Of a DNA stretch of 64,000 nucleotides, positions 1 through 9,165 are shown piece by piece (the stretch's first letter is position 1; each line of letters opens with the position of its first letter). Source of the stretch: Candidatus Woesearchaeota archaeon (GTDB lineage: Archaea; Nanobdellota; Nanobdellia; Woesearchaeales; DSVV01); contig JACPTB010000013.1 in the NCBI GenBank assembly GCA_016192995.1, positions 42,700-106,699 of the forward strand. The letters are read 5' to 3'. The translations under genes were made by a program, and so were the position numbers. Under the pieces are notes generated by a model. It saw only the letters and a list, made by a program, of their open reading frames with translations. It searched no databases and was not told the origin of the DNA.

Positions 1-167
1 TGGCTATGAATTTCTGGTATTTCAGGAATCTCAAGCTCTTCTCCTTCAAATGTTTCGGGCATTTTAGGAAGTTCTAAATTCTCAGGTAATAATGGAGGTG
101 GTGTGTCTAAGGGAAGTGTGCTTTTATCTGGAGAGGCTTTTTTGTTAGGTGAAGTAAATAATGGCAT
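1..167 (-). CDS. Proline-rich hypothetical protein, 5' part only
   Basis: An open frame on the minus strand starts at an ATG (165-167) and runs off the window after 55 codons. The visible N-terminus is rich in Pro, Glu and Leu, with short repeated PEIPEI-like and PPPLLPEN-like strings, so it is probably an unstructured linker or the start of a membrane or cell-surface protein. A GGATGA Shine-Dalgarno-like sequence lies about 7 bases before the ATG. No family can be named from this fragment. It is divergent from carA. Confidence 0.5.
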   Translation of the reverse strand, partial: MPLFTSPNKKASPDKSTLPLDTPPPLLPENLELPKMPETFEGEELEIPEIPEIHS

Positions 168-240
168 AGTGTCATCCTACTTTAATATGGTAATGGTAAT
201 AAGGAGACTATTAAATGTTTTGGTACTACTTAGTAGTATA

Positions 241-288
241 AAAACCACGCTGTTTAAAAAATAACTATTTTTTAAACAGCGTGGTTTT
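241..288. repeat. Perfect 22-bp inverted repeat with 4-nt loop
   Basis: The arms 241-262 and 267-288 are exact reverse complements around the loop AACT. The outer ends are AAAA and TTTT, so the hairpin ends in a T tract in both directions. It lies between the divergent partial gene and carA, about 30 bases before the carA TATA box. It may be a bidirectional terminator for upstream read-through, an operator, or one of the palindromes scattered through this genome. Confidence 0.75.
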
Positions 289-309
289 TGATAGTATAGT
301 TTTTATTGT

Positions 310-349
310 AATAATGCATATAAATATCAGTAAGATTGCGAAGACATTA
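310..349 (+). promoter_or_regulatory. carA promoter (TATA box, leaderless)
   Basis: An ATATAAATAT box at 318-327 is centred about 27 bases before the ATG at 350, with no Shine-Dalgarno sequence in between. This spacing fits a leaderless archaeal transcript. It supports 350 as the carA start over the in-frame GTG at 281. Confidence 0.55.
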
Positions 350-1462
350 ATGGACAAAAAGGCAGTTTTAATTTTAGAAGATGGTTCTTGTTATGAGGGT
401 TATTCATTTGGTGCAGAACGTTCTGTTTCAGGCGAAGTTGTTTTTAATACAGGCATGACCGGTTATCCAGAAACTCTCACTGATCCTTCATATGCTGGCC
501 AGATTTTAACGTGTACCTATCCTTTAATAGGTAATTATGGTGTTCCAACAGCATTAGAAGGAAATCAATTGCAGCAATTACAAGAACATTTTGAATCTGA
601 TGCTATTCAAGTGAAGGGTTTACTGTTGTGTGGTTATCCAGAGCAGCACAATCATTGGAATGGAAAAAAATCTCTTGGAGCATGGCTTAAAGAGCATAAT
701 GTTCCTGGGTTATATGGATTAGATACTCGTTCTTTAACAAAGAAATTACGGGAAAAAGGAACCATGGTAGGTAAGATCATTGTAGGCAATCAAAATATTC
801 CTTTTTTTGACCCAAGTAACGTAAATCTCGTTGCCGGAGTTAGCATTAAAGAAATAAAAACATTTAATGAAGCAGTCAACAACGACGAACATAATATTAT
901 GTTCGTCGTTGTTGACTGTGGAATAAAACACAATATTATACGCTGTTTAAACAAGTATGGTGTGAAAGTAGTTCTTGTGCCTTGGGATTTTGATTTTAAT
1001 GCCTTAAAATATGATGGATTATTTATTTCAAATGGTCCTGGTGATCCAAAGCAGTGTGCTGTAACGATCAACAATCTTAAAAAAAATCTCGACAAGCAAA
1101 TACCGACATTTGGTATCTGTCTTGGCAATCAATTATTGGCATTAGCAGCAGGAGCAGACACCTATAAATTAAAATATGGTCATCGTGGTCAAAATCAACC
1201 CTGCATTATTGAAGGGTCAGCAAGAGCTTTTATCACGACACAAAATCATGGATATGCAGTTGATGAAACTACATTGCCTTCTGATTGGGAAGTATGGTGG
1301 CGTAATTTAAATGATGGAACTGTAGAAGGCATAAAACATAAAACACTTCCTTTTTTTGGTTTTCAAGCTCATCCCGAAGCAAGTGCAGGTCCAACCGACA
1401 CTGAGTTTTTGTTTCAGGATTTTATTAACGTAGTCAAGGTGTACAAACATGGGAGAAAATGA
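350..1462 (+). CDS. carA: Carbamoyl-phosphate synthase, glutamine amidotransferase subunit
   Basis: This 370-residue protein hydrolyses glutamine and passes ammonia to CarB in the first step of pyrimidine synthesis. The N-terminal CPSase small-subunit domain is followed by a class I glutaminase domain. The catalytic triad is Cys257 (GICLGNQ), His341 and Glu343 (AHPEAS). The usual GICLGHQ is GICLGNQ here. The start was set at 350 because homology begins at MDKKAVLILEDG and a TATA box lies about 27 bases upstream. From memory, the sequence resembles the glutaminase part of eukaryotic CAD more than E. coli CarA, for example around PFFDP and VSIK. A 46-bp perfect palindrome at 873-918 encodes part of the interdomain linker. 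The 3' end overlaps the next gene by 14 bases. Confidence 0.95.
   Translation: MDKKAVLILEDGSCYEGYSFGAERSVSGEVVFNTGMTGYPETLTDPSYAGQILTCTYPLIGNYGVPTALEGNQLQQLQEHFESDAIQVKGLLLCGYPEQHNHWNGKKSLGAWLKEHNVPGLYGLDTRSLTKKLREKGTMVGKIIVGNQNIPFFDPSNVNLVAGVSIKEIKTFNEAVNNDEHNIMFVVVDCGIKHNIIRCLNKYGVKVVLVPWDFDFNALKYDGLFISNGPGDPKQCAVTINNLKKNLDKQIPTFGICLGNQLLALAAGADTYKLKYGHRGQNQPCIIEGSARAFITTQNHGYAVDETTLPSDWEVWWRNLNDGTVEGIKHKTLPFFGFQAHPEASAGPTDTEFLFQDFINVVKVYKHGRK
873..918. repeat. 46-bp perfect palindrome inside carA
   Basis: The two 23-base halves are exact reverse complements with no loop, centred on ATAATATTAT at 891-900. The right half codes for the conserved MFVVVDC strand of the glutaminase domain and the left half for a linker segment AVNNDEHN. 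The linker therefore looks copied as an inverted copy of the conserved strand. Confidence 0.9.
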
Positions 1463-1835
1463 ATTAATAGATGTTATTGATGAACAGGAGCATATTATCA
1501 AAACTATTCCTAAATCACAAGTAAGAAAAGAAAAAAACACACAGCCAAATAAATGGGATATTACTGTTGGTGGTTGGGTTTTGGCAGGAGAATTTCCTGA
1601 ACGTGCAGCTTACCGAGAAACAGAAGAAGAAATTGGTGCAGAAAATGTTAAGCTTACCTTTTTGTTGAAGTATAAATTTGCGTATAATAATGAACAAAAT
1701 ATGATATCATATCTCTACAAAACAGTTTATAATGGTAACATTATTCCTCAAATAGATGAAGTTCAAGCATTTGAGTGGGTAAATTTAAATGATTTAGCCA
1801 AAATAAAAACATATTATGAGGATACAAAAATATGA
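1449..1835 (+). CDS. Shortened Nudix hydrolase (IPP isomerase/YfcD-like)
   Basis: The 128-residue protein has a complete Nudix box, G-x5-E-x7-RETEEEIG, at about residues 36-58, so a metal-binding phosphohydrolase fold is likely. The start (LIDVIDEQ) and PNKWDITVGG resemble the type I isopentenyl-diphosphate isomerase/YfcD group. That group normally has roughly 25-30 more residues, with the HRA and QKRS strands, between these two blocks. That stretch is missing here, so activity is uncertain. The gene is embedded between carA and carB, overlapping them by 14 and 4 bases, so it is translated with the pathway. Substrate unknown. Confidence 0.75.
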   Translation: MGENELIDVIDEQEHIIKTIPKSQVRKEKNTQPNKWDITVGGWVLAGEFPERAAYRETEEEIGAENVKLTFLLKYKFAYNNEQNMISYLYKTVYNGNIIPQIDEVQAFEWVNLNDLAKIKTYYEDTKI

Positions 1836-4800
1836 ATCATCTCAAAAAGATACTAGTTCTCGGCTCTGGTGCTCTTAAGATAAGCCAATCTGGTGAATTT
1901 GATTATTCTGGGTCGCAATGTCTAAAAGCATTGAAAGAAGAAGGAATAGAATCAGTTTTAATCAATCCTAACATAGCAACTATTCAAACCTCAGAAGGCA
2001 TGGCAGACAAGCTTTATTTTCTTCCTATTACACCTTATTTTGTTGAACAAGTAATAAAAAAAGAGCAGCCTGACGGTATTCTTTTGTCGTTTGGTGGTCA
2101 AACAGCATTAAATTGTGGTGTTGAACTACAGCAAAAAGGTATTTTGGCAAAATATAATGTTACGGTTCTTGGCACGCCAGTAGCTTCAATAATTGCAACA
2201 GAAGATCGAAAGCTATTTGCAGAAAAATTGCAAGAAATTCATGTGCCTATAGCTAAGAGTGTTTCAGTAACATCAGCTGAATCTGCTGCTGTTGTTGCTG
2301 GCCAGATAGGTTTTCCCGTAATGTTAAGATCTGCGTTCTCTTTGGGTGGGTTAGGGAGCGGAGTTTGTTATACAAAAGAAGAAGTAACAGCTTTAGCAAA
2401 AACAGCATTAACAACAGTGCCGCAGATTTTAATTGAGGAATTTCTTGGCGGCTGGAAAGAGATCGAATATGAAGTGGTTAGGGACAAATACGGCAATTGC
2501 ATTGCGGTTTGCAATATGGAAAATGTTGACCCGATGGGTATACACACGGGAGAAAGTATTGTTGTTGCTCCATCGCAAACACTCGATAATAAAGAATATT
2601 TTGTTTTAAGGGAAACAGCGATTAAAGTAATTAAACATTTAGGTATTGTGGGTGAATGCAATATTCAGTATGCTCTGAATCAAAATTCAAGAGAGTTTCG
2701 TGTTATTGAAGTCAATGCGCGGCTCTCGCGAAGTTCTGCATTGGCAAGCAAAGCAACTGGCTATCCACTTGCTTATGTAGCAGCGAAATTAGCATTAGGG
2801 TATGGGCTGCACGAAATTAAAAATTCAGTAACTAAAGTAACATCTGCATTTTTCGAGCCGTCATTGGATTACCTTGTGGTAAAAATACCGCGCTGGGATC
2901 TGCAGAAATTTAAGCATGTTAATCAGCAGATAGGTTCTGAGATGAAATCAGTGGGAGAAGTGATGGCAATTGGAAGAAATTTTGAAGAAGCATTGCAAAA
3001 GGGTTTGAGAATGTTGTATATTGGTGTGGAAGGTGTCATTGGTGCGATGAATGGTATTTCTTTTGAAGATCTGGAATCAGAGCTAAGCCATCCTACGGAT
3101 AAGCGAATTTTTGCTATTGCTCAAGCATTGGCAGAAGGTTATGATATAGATTTTATTCATGCTCTTACGAAAATAGACAGATTTTTCTTGTACAAAATAA
3201 AAAATATAGTTGATACAGTAACTCTTTTAAAAGTTCAGTCATTAAATATAGAGTCAATAAACGGTGAATTGCTGAAGCTTGCAAAACAACAAGGTTTTTC
3301 AGATAAAGCAATTGGAATATTGCTCAATAAAACTGAATTAGAGATTCGTCTTTTAAGGAAGGAGTATAAGATTGTGCCGTGTATAAAACAAATTGATACT
3401 ATGGCAGGTGAATATCCAGCGCAGACAAATTATTTGTACCTTACTTATAATGGTTCAGAACACGATATACGGAGAAGTAAAAATGCAATTATAGTGCTTG
3501 GTTCAGGTCCTTATAGAATTGGATCGAGTGTTGAATTTGATTGGTGTTGTGTTAATACGATTAATACTATACGAAACGTAAAAAATACAGCTATTATGAT
3601 TAATTGCAATCCTGAAACAGTTTCAACAGATTATGATGTATGTGATAGACTTTATTTTGAGGAGTTAACGCTTGAAAGGGTTCTTGACATCTATGAATTT
3701 GAGGATCCGAATGGTGTGATACTTGCAATGGGTGGGCAAATTCCTAATAATCTAGCATTGCCTCTTATGAAGAATGGGGTGATTATTCTTGGTACAAGTC
3801 CTTTGCATATTGACCAAGCTGAAAACAGGCATAAATTTTCTCAATTATTGGATCAGCTTAAGATTGATCAGCCAGAATGGAAAGAGCTTACAAATATTGA
3901 AGAAGCAAAAATATTTTCACATAATGTTGAGTATCCAGTATTAGTAAGGCCAAGTTATGTATTAAGCGGAGCAGCTATGAATGTGGTTTATTCTGATGAA
4001 TATTTAGAAAAATATCTTCAGCAGGCTGCAACGATTAATCCAGAACATCCCGTAGTGATCAGTAAATTCATCCAAGATGCTAAAGAAATAGAAATTGATG
4101 CTGTTGCAAAAGAAGGAGAGATATTACTATATGCTATTACTGAACATATAGAAAATGCTGGTATTCATTCAGGCGATGCAACGATGATCTTACCAGGTCA
4201 AAAACTGTATCTAGAAACAGTGAGAAAAATAAAAACAAGAGCGCAAGCAATTGCAAGGGCATTGAATATTACTGGTCCATTCAATATTCAGTTTATTGCA
4301 AAAGATAATCATGTAAAAGTAATAGAATGCAATCTAAGAGCATCACGGAGTTTTCCTTTTTGTTCAAAAACATTTAAAATTAATTTTATAGAACTGGCGA
4401 CAAAAGCAATTCTTAACTATAACGTTGAAAAAGTGGACAAGTCTATATTTGACTTAGGGTACGTGGGTGTAAAAGCATCACAGTTTTCATTTTCGCGATT
4501 AAAAGGAACAGATCCAGTTCTTGGAGTGGAAATGGCATCAACAGGAGAAGTAGCTTGTTTTGGTGATAGTGTTGAAGAAGCTTTATTAAAATCTTTAATC
4601 TCTGCAGGTATTGAACTTCCGCAGCAAAATATCCTTATCAGTTTAAGCGGCAGACAGGTACGATTAAAACTTCTTCCCCAAATTGAAAAATTACAAACAA
4701 TGGGATTTCACTTATTTGGAACACCGACAACTGCAGAATATTACAACGAAAATGGAATTAACATAACAACTCTTTACAAAATACATGAAGAAAAAGATCC

Positions 4801-5023
4801 TAATGTTATCGAGTATATTGCAAACAAAAAAATTGATTTTGTTATTTGTATGTTTGACGAAGGTATTCCTGAAAAGAAAAAAGATGCTGTTCTTATCAGG
4901 CAGAAAGCAGTAGAATGTTCAATACCTTTGATGACAAATTATCATTTGGCAAAACTTTTTATTGATGCAATGTATGATCTCAAAACAGAAGATCTGGTAA
5001 TCAAAGAATATCATGAGTACTAG
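1832..5023 (+). CDS. carB: Carbamoyl-phosphate synthase, large subunit
   Basis: This 1063-residue synthetase makes carbamoyl phosphate from bicarbonate, ammonia and two ATP. It has the full duplicated layout: first ATP-grasp half (about 1-400), oligomerisation region, second ATP-grasp half (about 545-930) and a C-terminal MGS-like allosteric domain (about 930-1063). Diagnostic motifs are EFDYSGSQ, GGQTALN, ENVDPMGIHTGESIVVAPSQT and NARLSRSSALASKATGYPLAYVAAK. These match the CAD-type enzyme of eukaryotes unusually closely, from memory. It starts in an ATGA overlap with the Nudix gene. The TAG stop lies in the target duplication of the repeat element that follows. Confidence 0.96.
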   Translation: MNHLKKILVLGSGALKISQSGEFDYSGSQCLKALKEEGIESVLINPNIATIQTSEGMADKLYFLPITPYFVEQVIKKEQPDGILLSFGGQTALNCGVELQQKGILAKYNVTVLGTPVASIIATEDRKLFAEKLQEIHVPIAKSVSVTSAESAAVVAGQIGFPVMLRSAFSLGGLGSGVCYTKEEVTALAKTALTTVPQILIEEFLGGWKEIEYEVVRDKYGNCIAVCNMENVDPMGIHTGESIVVAPSQTLDNKEYFVLRETAIKVIKHLGIVGECNIQYALNQNSREFRVIEVNARLSRSSALASKATGYPLAYVAAKLALGYGLHEIKNSVTKVTSAFFEPSLDYLVVKIPRWDLQKFKHVNQQIGSEMKSVGEVMAIGRNFEEALQKGLRMLYIGVEGVIGAMNGISFEDLESELSHPTDKRIFAIAQALAEGYDIDFIHALTKIDRFFLYKIKNIVDTVTLLKVQSLNIESINGELLKLAKQQGFSDKAIGILLNKTELEIRLLRKEYKIVPCIKQIDTMAGEYPAQTNYLYLTYNGSEHDIRRSKNAIIVLGSGPYRIGSSVEFDWCCVNTINTIRNVKNTAIMINCNPETVSTDYDVCDRLYFEELTLERVLDIYEFEDPNGVILAMGGQIPNNLALPLMKNGVIILGTSPLHIDQAENRHKFSQLLDQLKIDQPEWKELTNIEEAKIFSHNVEYPVLVRPSYVLSGAAMNVVYSDEYLEKYLQQAATINPEHPVVISKFIQDAKEIEIDAVAKEGEILLYAITEHIENAGIHSGDATMILPGQKLYLETVRKIKTRAQAIARALNITGPFNIQFIAKDNHVKVIECNLRASRSFPFCSKTFKINFIELATKAILNYNVEKVDKSIFDLGYVGVKASQFSFSRLKGTDPVLGVEMASTGEVACFGDSVEEALLKSLISAGIELPQQNILISLSGRQVRLKLLPQIEKLQTMGFHLFGTPTTAEYYNENGINITTLYKIHEEKDPNVIEYIANKKIDFVICMFDEGIPEKKKDAVLIRQKAVECSIPLMTNYHLAKLFIDAMYDLKTEDLVIKEYHEY

Positions 5024-5247
5024 GGCTCCGGTGAAAATGTATTGCGTAGCAATATACCATCAAAGAAAGTCAAATATTATTCAATCTTTCTTTGATTCGT
5101 ATAGTTTTTGGCATCTTTTGGTGAGGCTCCTTAAGTTTAGGTGTGGGGATTTTTCGGAGTGCCAGAGAGAAAAATCCAATGAAATCTACTCATCAAAAGC
5201 CGAACTGATGCCAAAACCGAGGCTATGCCGAGATTTTCACCGGAGCC
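5024..5247 (+). mobile_element. Structured repeat element copy 1 (with nested insertion)
   Basis: The terminal inverted repeats are GGCTCCGGTGAAAAT (5024-5038) and its exact complement (5233-5247). Inside are the inner stem TTTTGGCATC/GATGCCAAAA and the core hairpin GGATTTTTC/GAAAAATCC with loop GGAGTGCCAGAGA. A GGC-TAT-GCC mini-hairpin precedes the right end. Flanks GAGTACTAG and GAATACTAT look like a 9-bp target duplication with two mismatches. About 62 extra bases (about 5042-5103), absent from its sister copy at 59878, form their own 11-bp hairpin. The element sits exactly between the stop codons of convergent genes. Confidence 0.85.
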
Positions 5248-5252
5248 GAATA

Positions 5253-6407
5253 CTATTGAAGCACCTTAGGTGTTTCATGGCTTGTTAATTTTTCTAACAA
5301 AGCTAAGGCAAAATTTTCATCACCAGCTTTCCTGCTCCATGCTAATGCTTCATGGTACATTCTAGCTTTATCATAATTAGTCATAGCAGCATTGGCAAAT
5401 TCAACATTAGGGAAATTTGAATAAGCACGTACAGCAGTTTCAGCAGCTTTTAAAGGATTAGGTCGTTTAATCTCTCTTGCAACATTTAATCCATATTCAG
5501 CATGATACTCAATATTCTGTCGATACACTTTGATTAATTGATCATCATCTGCAACTGCTTCAGCTAATTCTAAGGGGATTTCAATATTTGGTTGTCGCAA
5601 GAGCCATTCTAAATGATGTTTTCTTGTCCTCAAAAGTAAATCATGGTCATCAAGAAGCAAACAAAGTTCAGTCATAAGCTGGTATCTCTGGTCGCTCTTT
5701 TTATCGCTTGCTATTCTATCATAAGCCGCACGGTAAAATGAAGTAAGAGTATCTCCTTCTAACAGTTCTTGGCCGCGGTCAACCGCAATTTCGTAATTAC
5801 CATTTTGCAAATGAATTCCTAGTTCTAAATCCTGCTGATGATAACGTTGAGCAAGAGGAATCAGTGTACGGGTTAATCTCTTTCTAGTTTCAGAGTCAGC
5901 AAGAGCAAAGCGTGTGCTTAAGTCTTGTAATGCTTTTACACCGAAAGAATCAGCGTCTTGATAATCATGAATATATTCTAACAAATTAATAACAGTTAGT
6001 GTATATTTCGCAGGTTCTTTGGCAAGTTTGTGTACAACAGCATGAACTAGCTGAACATCCTCTTGAGTACAATCATCATGAGGGACCATTTCTTTAATCA
6101 ATGCTTCAATATCATCTGGATTTTCATGAGCAAGAATATATCTTCTAAGAAAAGACTGTCGTTTTCGCGCTATAGTCCAATCAAACCATCCTGTTGCTTG
6201 TTCTAATTCTTGATTAACAATACTTTTTAGTGTAGCGCTTCGTGCATCACGTCTGCTACCTATTGAATGTGGTGTAGCAAGCTCGCGTAATAACCAATAT
6301 CTATACGTAGAAGGATCAGTGCGGTATCCTCTTAATAAAGCAGTTAAATGGTCAATTTGTTCTTCTTGTACATACTTTTTTACAGCTAAATCAGGTAGTA
6401 TAGACAT
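5253..6407 (-). CDS. Alpha-helical hypothetical protein (TPR-like)
   Basis: This gene of about 384 residues is not recognised. The sequence is almost entirely amphipathic helix with Ala/Leu/Tyr spacing reminiscent of TPR or HEAT solenoids, and has no signal peptide or membrane segment. I prefer the ATG at 6407. A TTG at 6416 with a GGAGAT ribosome-binding sequence just upstream is an alternative. It is inserted on the opposite strand inside the pyrimidine cluster, divergent from pyrB, and its TAG stop falls in the right-hand target duplication of element copy 1. Confidence 0.65.
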   Translation of the reverse strand: MSILPDLAVKKYVQEEQIDHLTALLRGYRTDPSTYRYWLLRELATPHSIGSRRDARSATLKSIVNQELEQATGWFDWTIARKRQSFLRRYILAHENPDDIEALIKEMVPHDDCTQEDVQLVHAVVHKLAKEPAKYTLTVINLLEYIHDYQDADSFGVKALQDLSTRFALADSETRKRLTRTLIPLAQRYHQQDLELGIHLQNGNYEIAVDRGQELLEGDTLTSFYRAAYDRIASDKKSDQRYQLMTELCLLLDDHDLLLRTRKHHLEWLLRQPNIEIPLELAEAVADDDQLIKVYRQNIEYHAEYGLNVAREIKRPNPLKAAETAVRAYSNFPNVEFANAAMTNYDKARMYHEALAWSRKAGDENFALALLEKLTSHETPKVLQ

Positions 6408-6522
6408 ATAAATCAAGAATCTCCTATTTATTTAAAAAGTTATCTCTCTTTAGTAGCAATTTAACCATGATAGTTTATAAAGATTTATAAACAACCCTTT
6501 CTCTCCTAGATTGGTGTGAGCT

Positions 6523-7443
6523 GTGGAGTTTAAAGGGAAACATATTATCTCAATTCATGATCTAACAAAACAAGAAATTCTCCATATCCTTTCTATTGCT
6601 TCTGAGTTTGATGCATTACAACAGTCTTTTCTTTTAAAAGGCAAAATTCTTGCCACACTATTTTTCGAGCCAAGCACAAGAACAAGATTAAGTTTTGAAA
6701 CTGCTATGCATCGTTTAGGTGGCAGTGTTATTGGTTTTGGTTCAGCAGCTATTACTTCAGTGCAAAAAGGAGAGACACTAGCAGATACTATTAGTATGAT
6801 TCATGGATATGCTGATGCTATTGTGATCAGGCATCACATAGAAGGTGCTGCTCGGTTAGCATCTCAAATTTCAAAAGTGCCGGTAATCAACGCCGGAGAT
6901 GGCGCTAATCAGCATCCTACACAGACGTTAGTTGACCTTTATACTATTCGTAAGGCACAGAACACGATTGATGGTTTATCAATTGCAATGGTTGGTGATT
7001 TAAAATATGGAAGAACCGTCCATTCTTTAGCAGTAGCTTTAGCGCATTTCAAAGTAAAATTATATTTTGTCGCTCCAGATGAACTAAAAATGCCCACAAA
7101 AGTAATTGAGCATGTGAAAAAAAATAATATTGAATATTTTGAATCCACCCAAATTGAAGATATTCTTGGCAAAGTTGATATTTTATACATGACTCGAATA
7201 CAAAAGGAGCGTTTTCCCGATTTAAAAGAATATGAAAAAATAAAAAATGTTTACATATTAACCGCAAACATGTTAAAGAGTGGCATGGTTAAAGACAATC
7301 TAAAAATACTTCATCCTCTTCCGAGGATTAATGAAATTACACCAGATGTTGATGCAACAAAATATGCGTATTATTTTCAGCAGGCGCATAACGGTATTCC
7401 TGTGCGAAAAGCGATATTGGCGTTAGTGATGGGTGCGGTTTAA
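6523..7443 (+). CDS. pyrB: Aspartate carbamoyltransferase, catalytic chain
   Basis: This 306-residue enzyme joins carbamoyl phosphate and aspartate. The carbamoyl-phosphate loop is Ser51-Thr-Arg-Thr-Arg55, and HPTQTLVDLYTI, a GDLKYGRTVHSL strand and the HPLPR motif near the C-terminus are all present, as is a full-length OTCase fold. The start is GTG at 6523, with TATA-like TTTATAAA boxes at about 6475-6492. The end overlaps pyrI in a TAATG junction, so the catalytic and regulatory chains are co-translated. Confidence 0.95.
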   Translation: MEFKGKHIISIHDLTKQEILHILSIASEFDALQQSFLLKGKILATLFFEPSTRTRLSFETAMHRLGGSVIGFGSAAITSVQKGETLADTISMIHGYADAIVIRHHIEGAARLASQISKVPVINAGDGANQHPTQTLVDLYTIRKAQNTIDGLSIAMVGDLKYGRTVHSLAVALAHFKVKLYFVAPDELKMPTKVIEHVKKNNIEYFESTQIEDILGKVDILYMTRIQKERFPDLKEYEKIKNVYILTANMLKSGMVKDNLKILHPLPRINEITPDVDATKYAYYFQQAHNGIPVRKAILALVMGAV

Positions 7444-7901
7444 TGGTAAAAGAAATTAAAATAGCATCAATTAAAGATGGTACGGTTCTTGATCATTTAA
7501 ATACGAGCATGGTGTTTAAAATAGTTCAATTGCTCAATTTAGATAAAACAAATAATGGAATATCGTGCGCAACCAATCTTGAGAGTACAAAATTGGGAAC
7601 TAAAGGTATCATCAAAGTAAGTGATAAATTTCTGACAAGAGAAGAAGTGGAAATGATTTCAATTATTTCTCCGGCAGCTACACTTGTTATTATCCAAGAC
7701 TATGCTATCCAATCAAAAAGAAAATTGGACCTTCCAGAAACAATTAGAAAGATTATCAAATGCAGTAACCCAAAATGCATAACCAATATGGAGTCAGTAA
7801 CAACACAGTTTGATGTCCTTGAAAAGAAACCGTTACTCATCAAATGCGTCTATTGCGAGCATATTATAGAAAATAATCAAATCCACATCTTTGGTGAATA
7901 A
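7443..7901 (+). CDS. pyrI: Aspartate carbamoyltransferase, regulatory chain
   Basis: The 152-residue protein has the nucleotide-binding N-domain (about 1-97) and a C-terminal zinc domain with four cysteines (Cys107, Cys112, Cys135, Cys138) in the CxxxxC and CxxC spacing of PyrI. It binds the catalytic trimers and confers CTP/ATP control in the known family. The ATG shares its A with the pyrB stop codon. Right after its stop lies a 32-base relic of a repeat-element end. Confidence 0.95.
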   Translation: MVKEIKIASIKDGTVLDHLNTSMVFKIVQLLNLDKTNNGISCATNLESTKLGTKGIIKVSDKFLTREEVEMISIISPAATLVIIQDYAIQSKRKLDLPETIRKIIKCSNPKCITNMESVTTQFDVLEKKPLLIKCVYCEHIIENNQIHIFGE

Positions 7902-7933
7902 GAGACCTTTGCAAAATGATGGTTACGGTGCCT
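7902..7933 (+). mobile_element. Relic left end of a repeat element
   Basis: Bases 7902-7933 match the left end of copies 29569 and 32768 (GAGAACTTTGCAAAAT followed by ATGGTTAC and TGCC) with two substitutions and a two-base insertion. The rest of the element is gone. It fills most of the 43-base gap between pyrI and pyrC. Confidence 0.6.
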
Positions 7934-7944
7934 AAATCATATTC

Positions 7945-9165
7945 ATGGAGTTATCAATCAAAAACATCAACATAGTAGCTGAAGACGGCAATCTTCAAAT
8001 AACAAATGTATTTGTTATTGATGGTATAATTAAAAAAATAGGCTCCTATGTTTCTTGTAATAATACGATTGAGGGAAATTTCAATATTCTTTTGCCAGGG
8101 CTTATTGATCCGCATGTTCATTTTCGCGATCCTGGGTATCCGCATAAAGAAGATTTCTCAAGTGGCAGTAAAGCTGCTGCTGCCGGTGGGGTAACAACAG
8201 TTCTTGATATGCCTAATACCAACCCTCCTACTTTTACTTTAAATAGCTTAGAGCAGAAACGGAGCATTGCAAAAGAAAAAAGTTTAGTTAATTATGGATT
8301 TTATCTCGGTTCTGATGCCGCAAACATACCTGATCTGATTAATGCTAAAAATATTGCAGGTGTTAAATTATATTTAAATCAAACAACAGGCAATCTTATC
8401 ATCAACAATGATCAGATGATAAAAAATATATTCTCTGTAGGAAAACGCTGTTGTTTGCATGCTGAATGGTTAACCTATCAGCATACACTTAAGCTCCATG
8501 AAGAATTTGATACTCCTTTATATCTTTGTCATGCATCCTTGAAAGAAGAAATAGCCTTAATAAAAAAAGAAAAACAAAAAGGAAAAAAATATTACCTTGA
8601 GGTTTGTATCCCTCATCTATTTTTAACTGAAGCTTATCTTAAAGATAATAAAGATAATCAAGGTTTAGGAAAAGTAAAGCCTCCTCTTTCAAGCAAAGAG
8701 GATCAAGATGCATTATGGCAGGCAATTGATGAAGGCATAGTTGATGTTATAGCAACAGATCACGCTCCGCATACCATCTACGAAAAGCAGTCAGATAATG
8801 CTCCTTTCGGGTTGCCAGGGGTTGAACTTCGTTTGCCATTGTTATTGCATGAAGTGAATAAAGGGAGGTTAACCTTAAGCCAGGTAAGTAAGCTTACTTC
8901 AGAAAATCCAGCAAAGATATTTGGTATCAAGAATAAGGGAAAAATTAAAGAAGGTTATGATGCTGACTTAGTTATTATTGATCTCAACAGGGAGAAAACA
9001 GTTAAAAATACTGAACAATATACACGATGTAAATGGTCGCCATTTCACGATCTCAAACTTTGTGGCTGGCCAATAATGACCTTCGTCAATGGAAACCTTG
9101 TTTATAATCAAGGAGAAATAAACACAGACTATGGAGGCAATGAGGTGGAGTTTGAAGATGTTTGA
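7945..9165 (+). CDS. pyrC: Dihydroorotase
   Basis: This 406-residue amidohydrolase cyclises carbamoyl aspartate. Metal ligands visible are His57 and His59 in DPHVHFRDPG, the lysine of GVKLYLN (the expected carbamylated lysine), histidines in CLHAE and YLCHAS, and the aspartate in ATDHAPH. A C-terminal beta strand set (GYDADLVIIDL) completes the fold. The start is ATG 7945, and the 3' end overlaps pyrE by 8 bases. Confidence 0.93.
   Translation: MELSIKNINIVAEDGNLQITNVFVIDGIIKKIGSYVSCNNTIEGNFNILLPGLIDPHVHFRDPGYPHKEDFSSGSKAAAAGGVTTVLDMPNTNPPTFTLNSLEQKRSIAKEKSLVNYGFYLGSDAANIPDLINAKNIAGVKLYLNQTTGNLIINNDQMIKNIFSVGKRCCLHAEWLTYQHTLKLHEEFDTPLYLCHASLKEEIALIKKEKQKGKKYYLEVCIPHLFLTEAYLKDNKDNQGLGKVKPPLSSKEDQDALWQAIDEGIVDVIATDHAPHTIYEKQSDNAPFGLPGVELRLPLLLHEVNKGRLTLSQVSKLTSENPAKIFGIKNKGKIKEGYDADLVIIDLNREKTVKNTEQYTRCKWSPFHDLKLCGWPIMTFVNGNLVYNQGEINTDYGGNEVEFEDV

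Noticed and set aside
5013..5288. 91-codon frame after carB
   Set aside because: It lies within element copy 1, has no ribosome-binding site and no protein-like composition.
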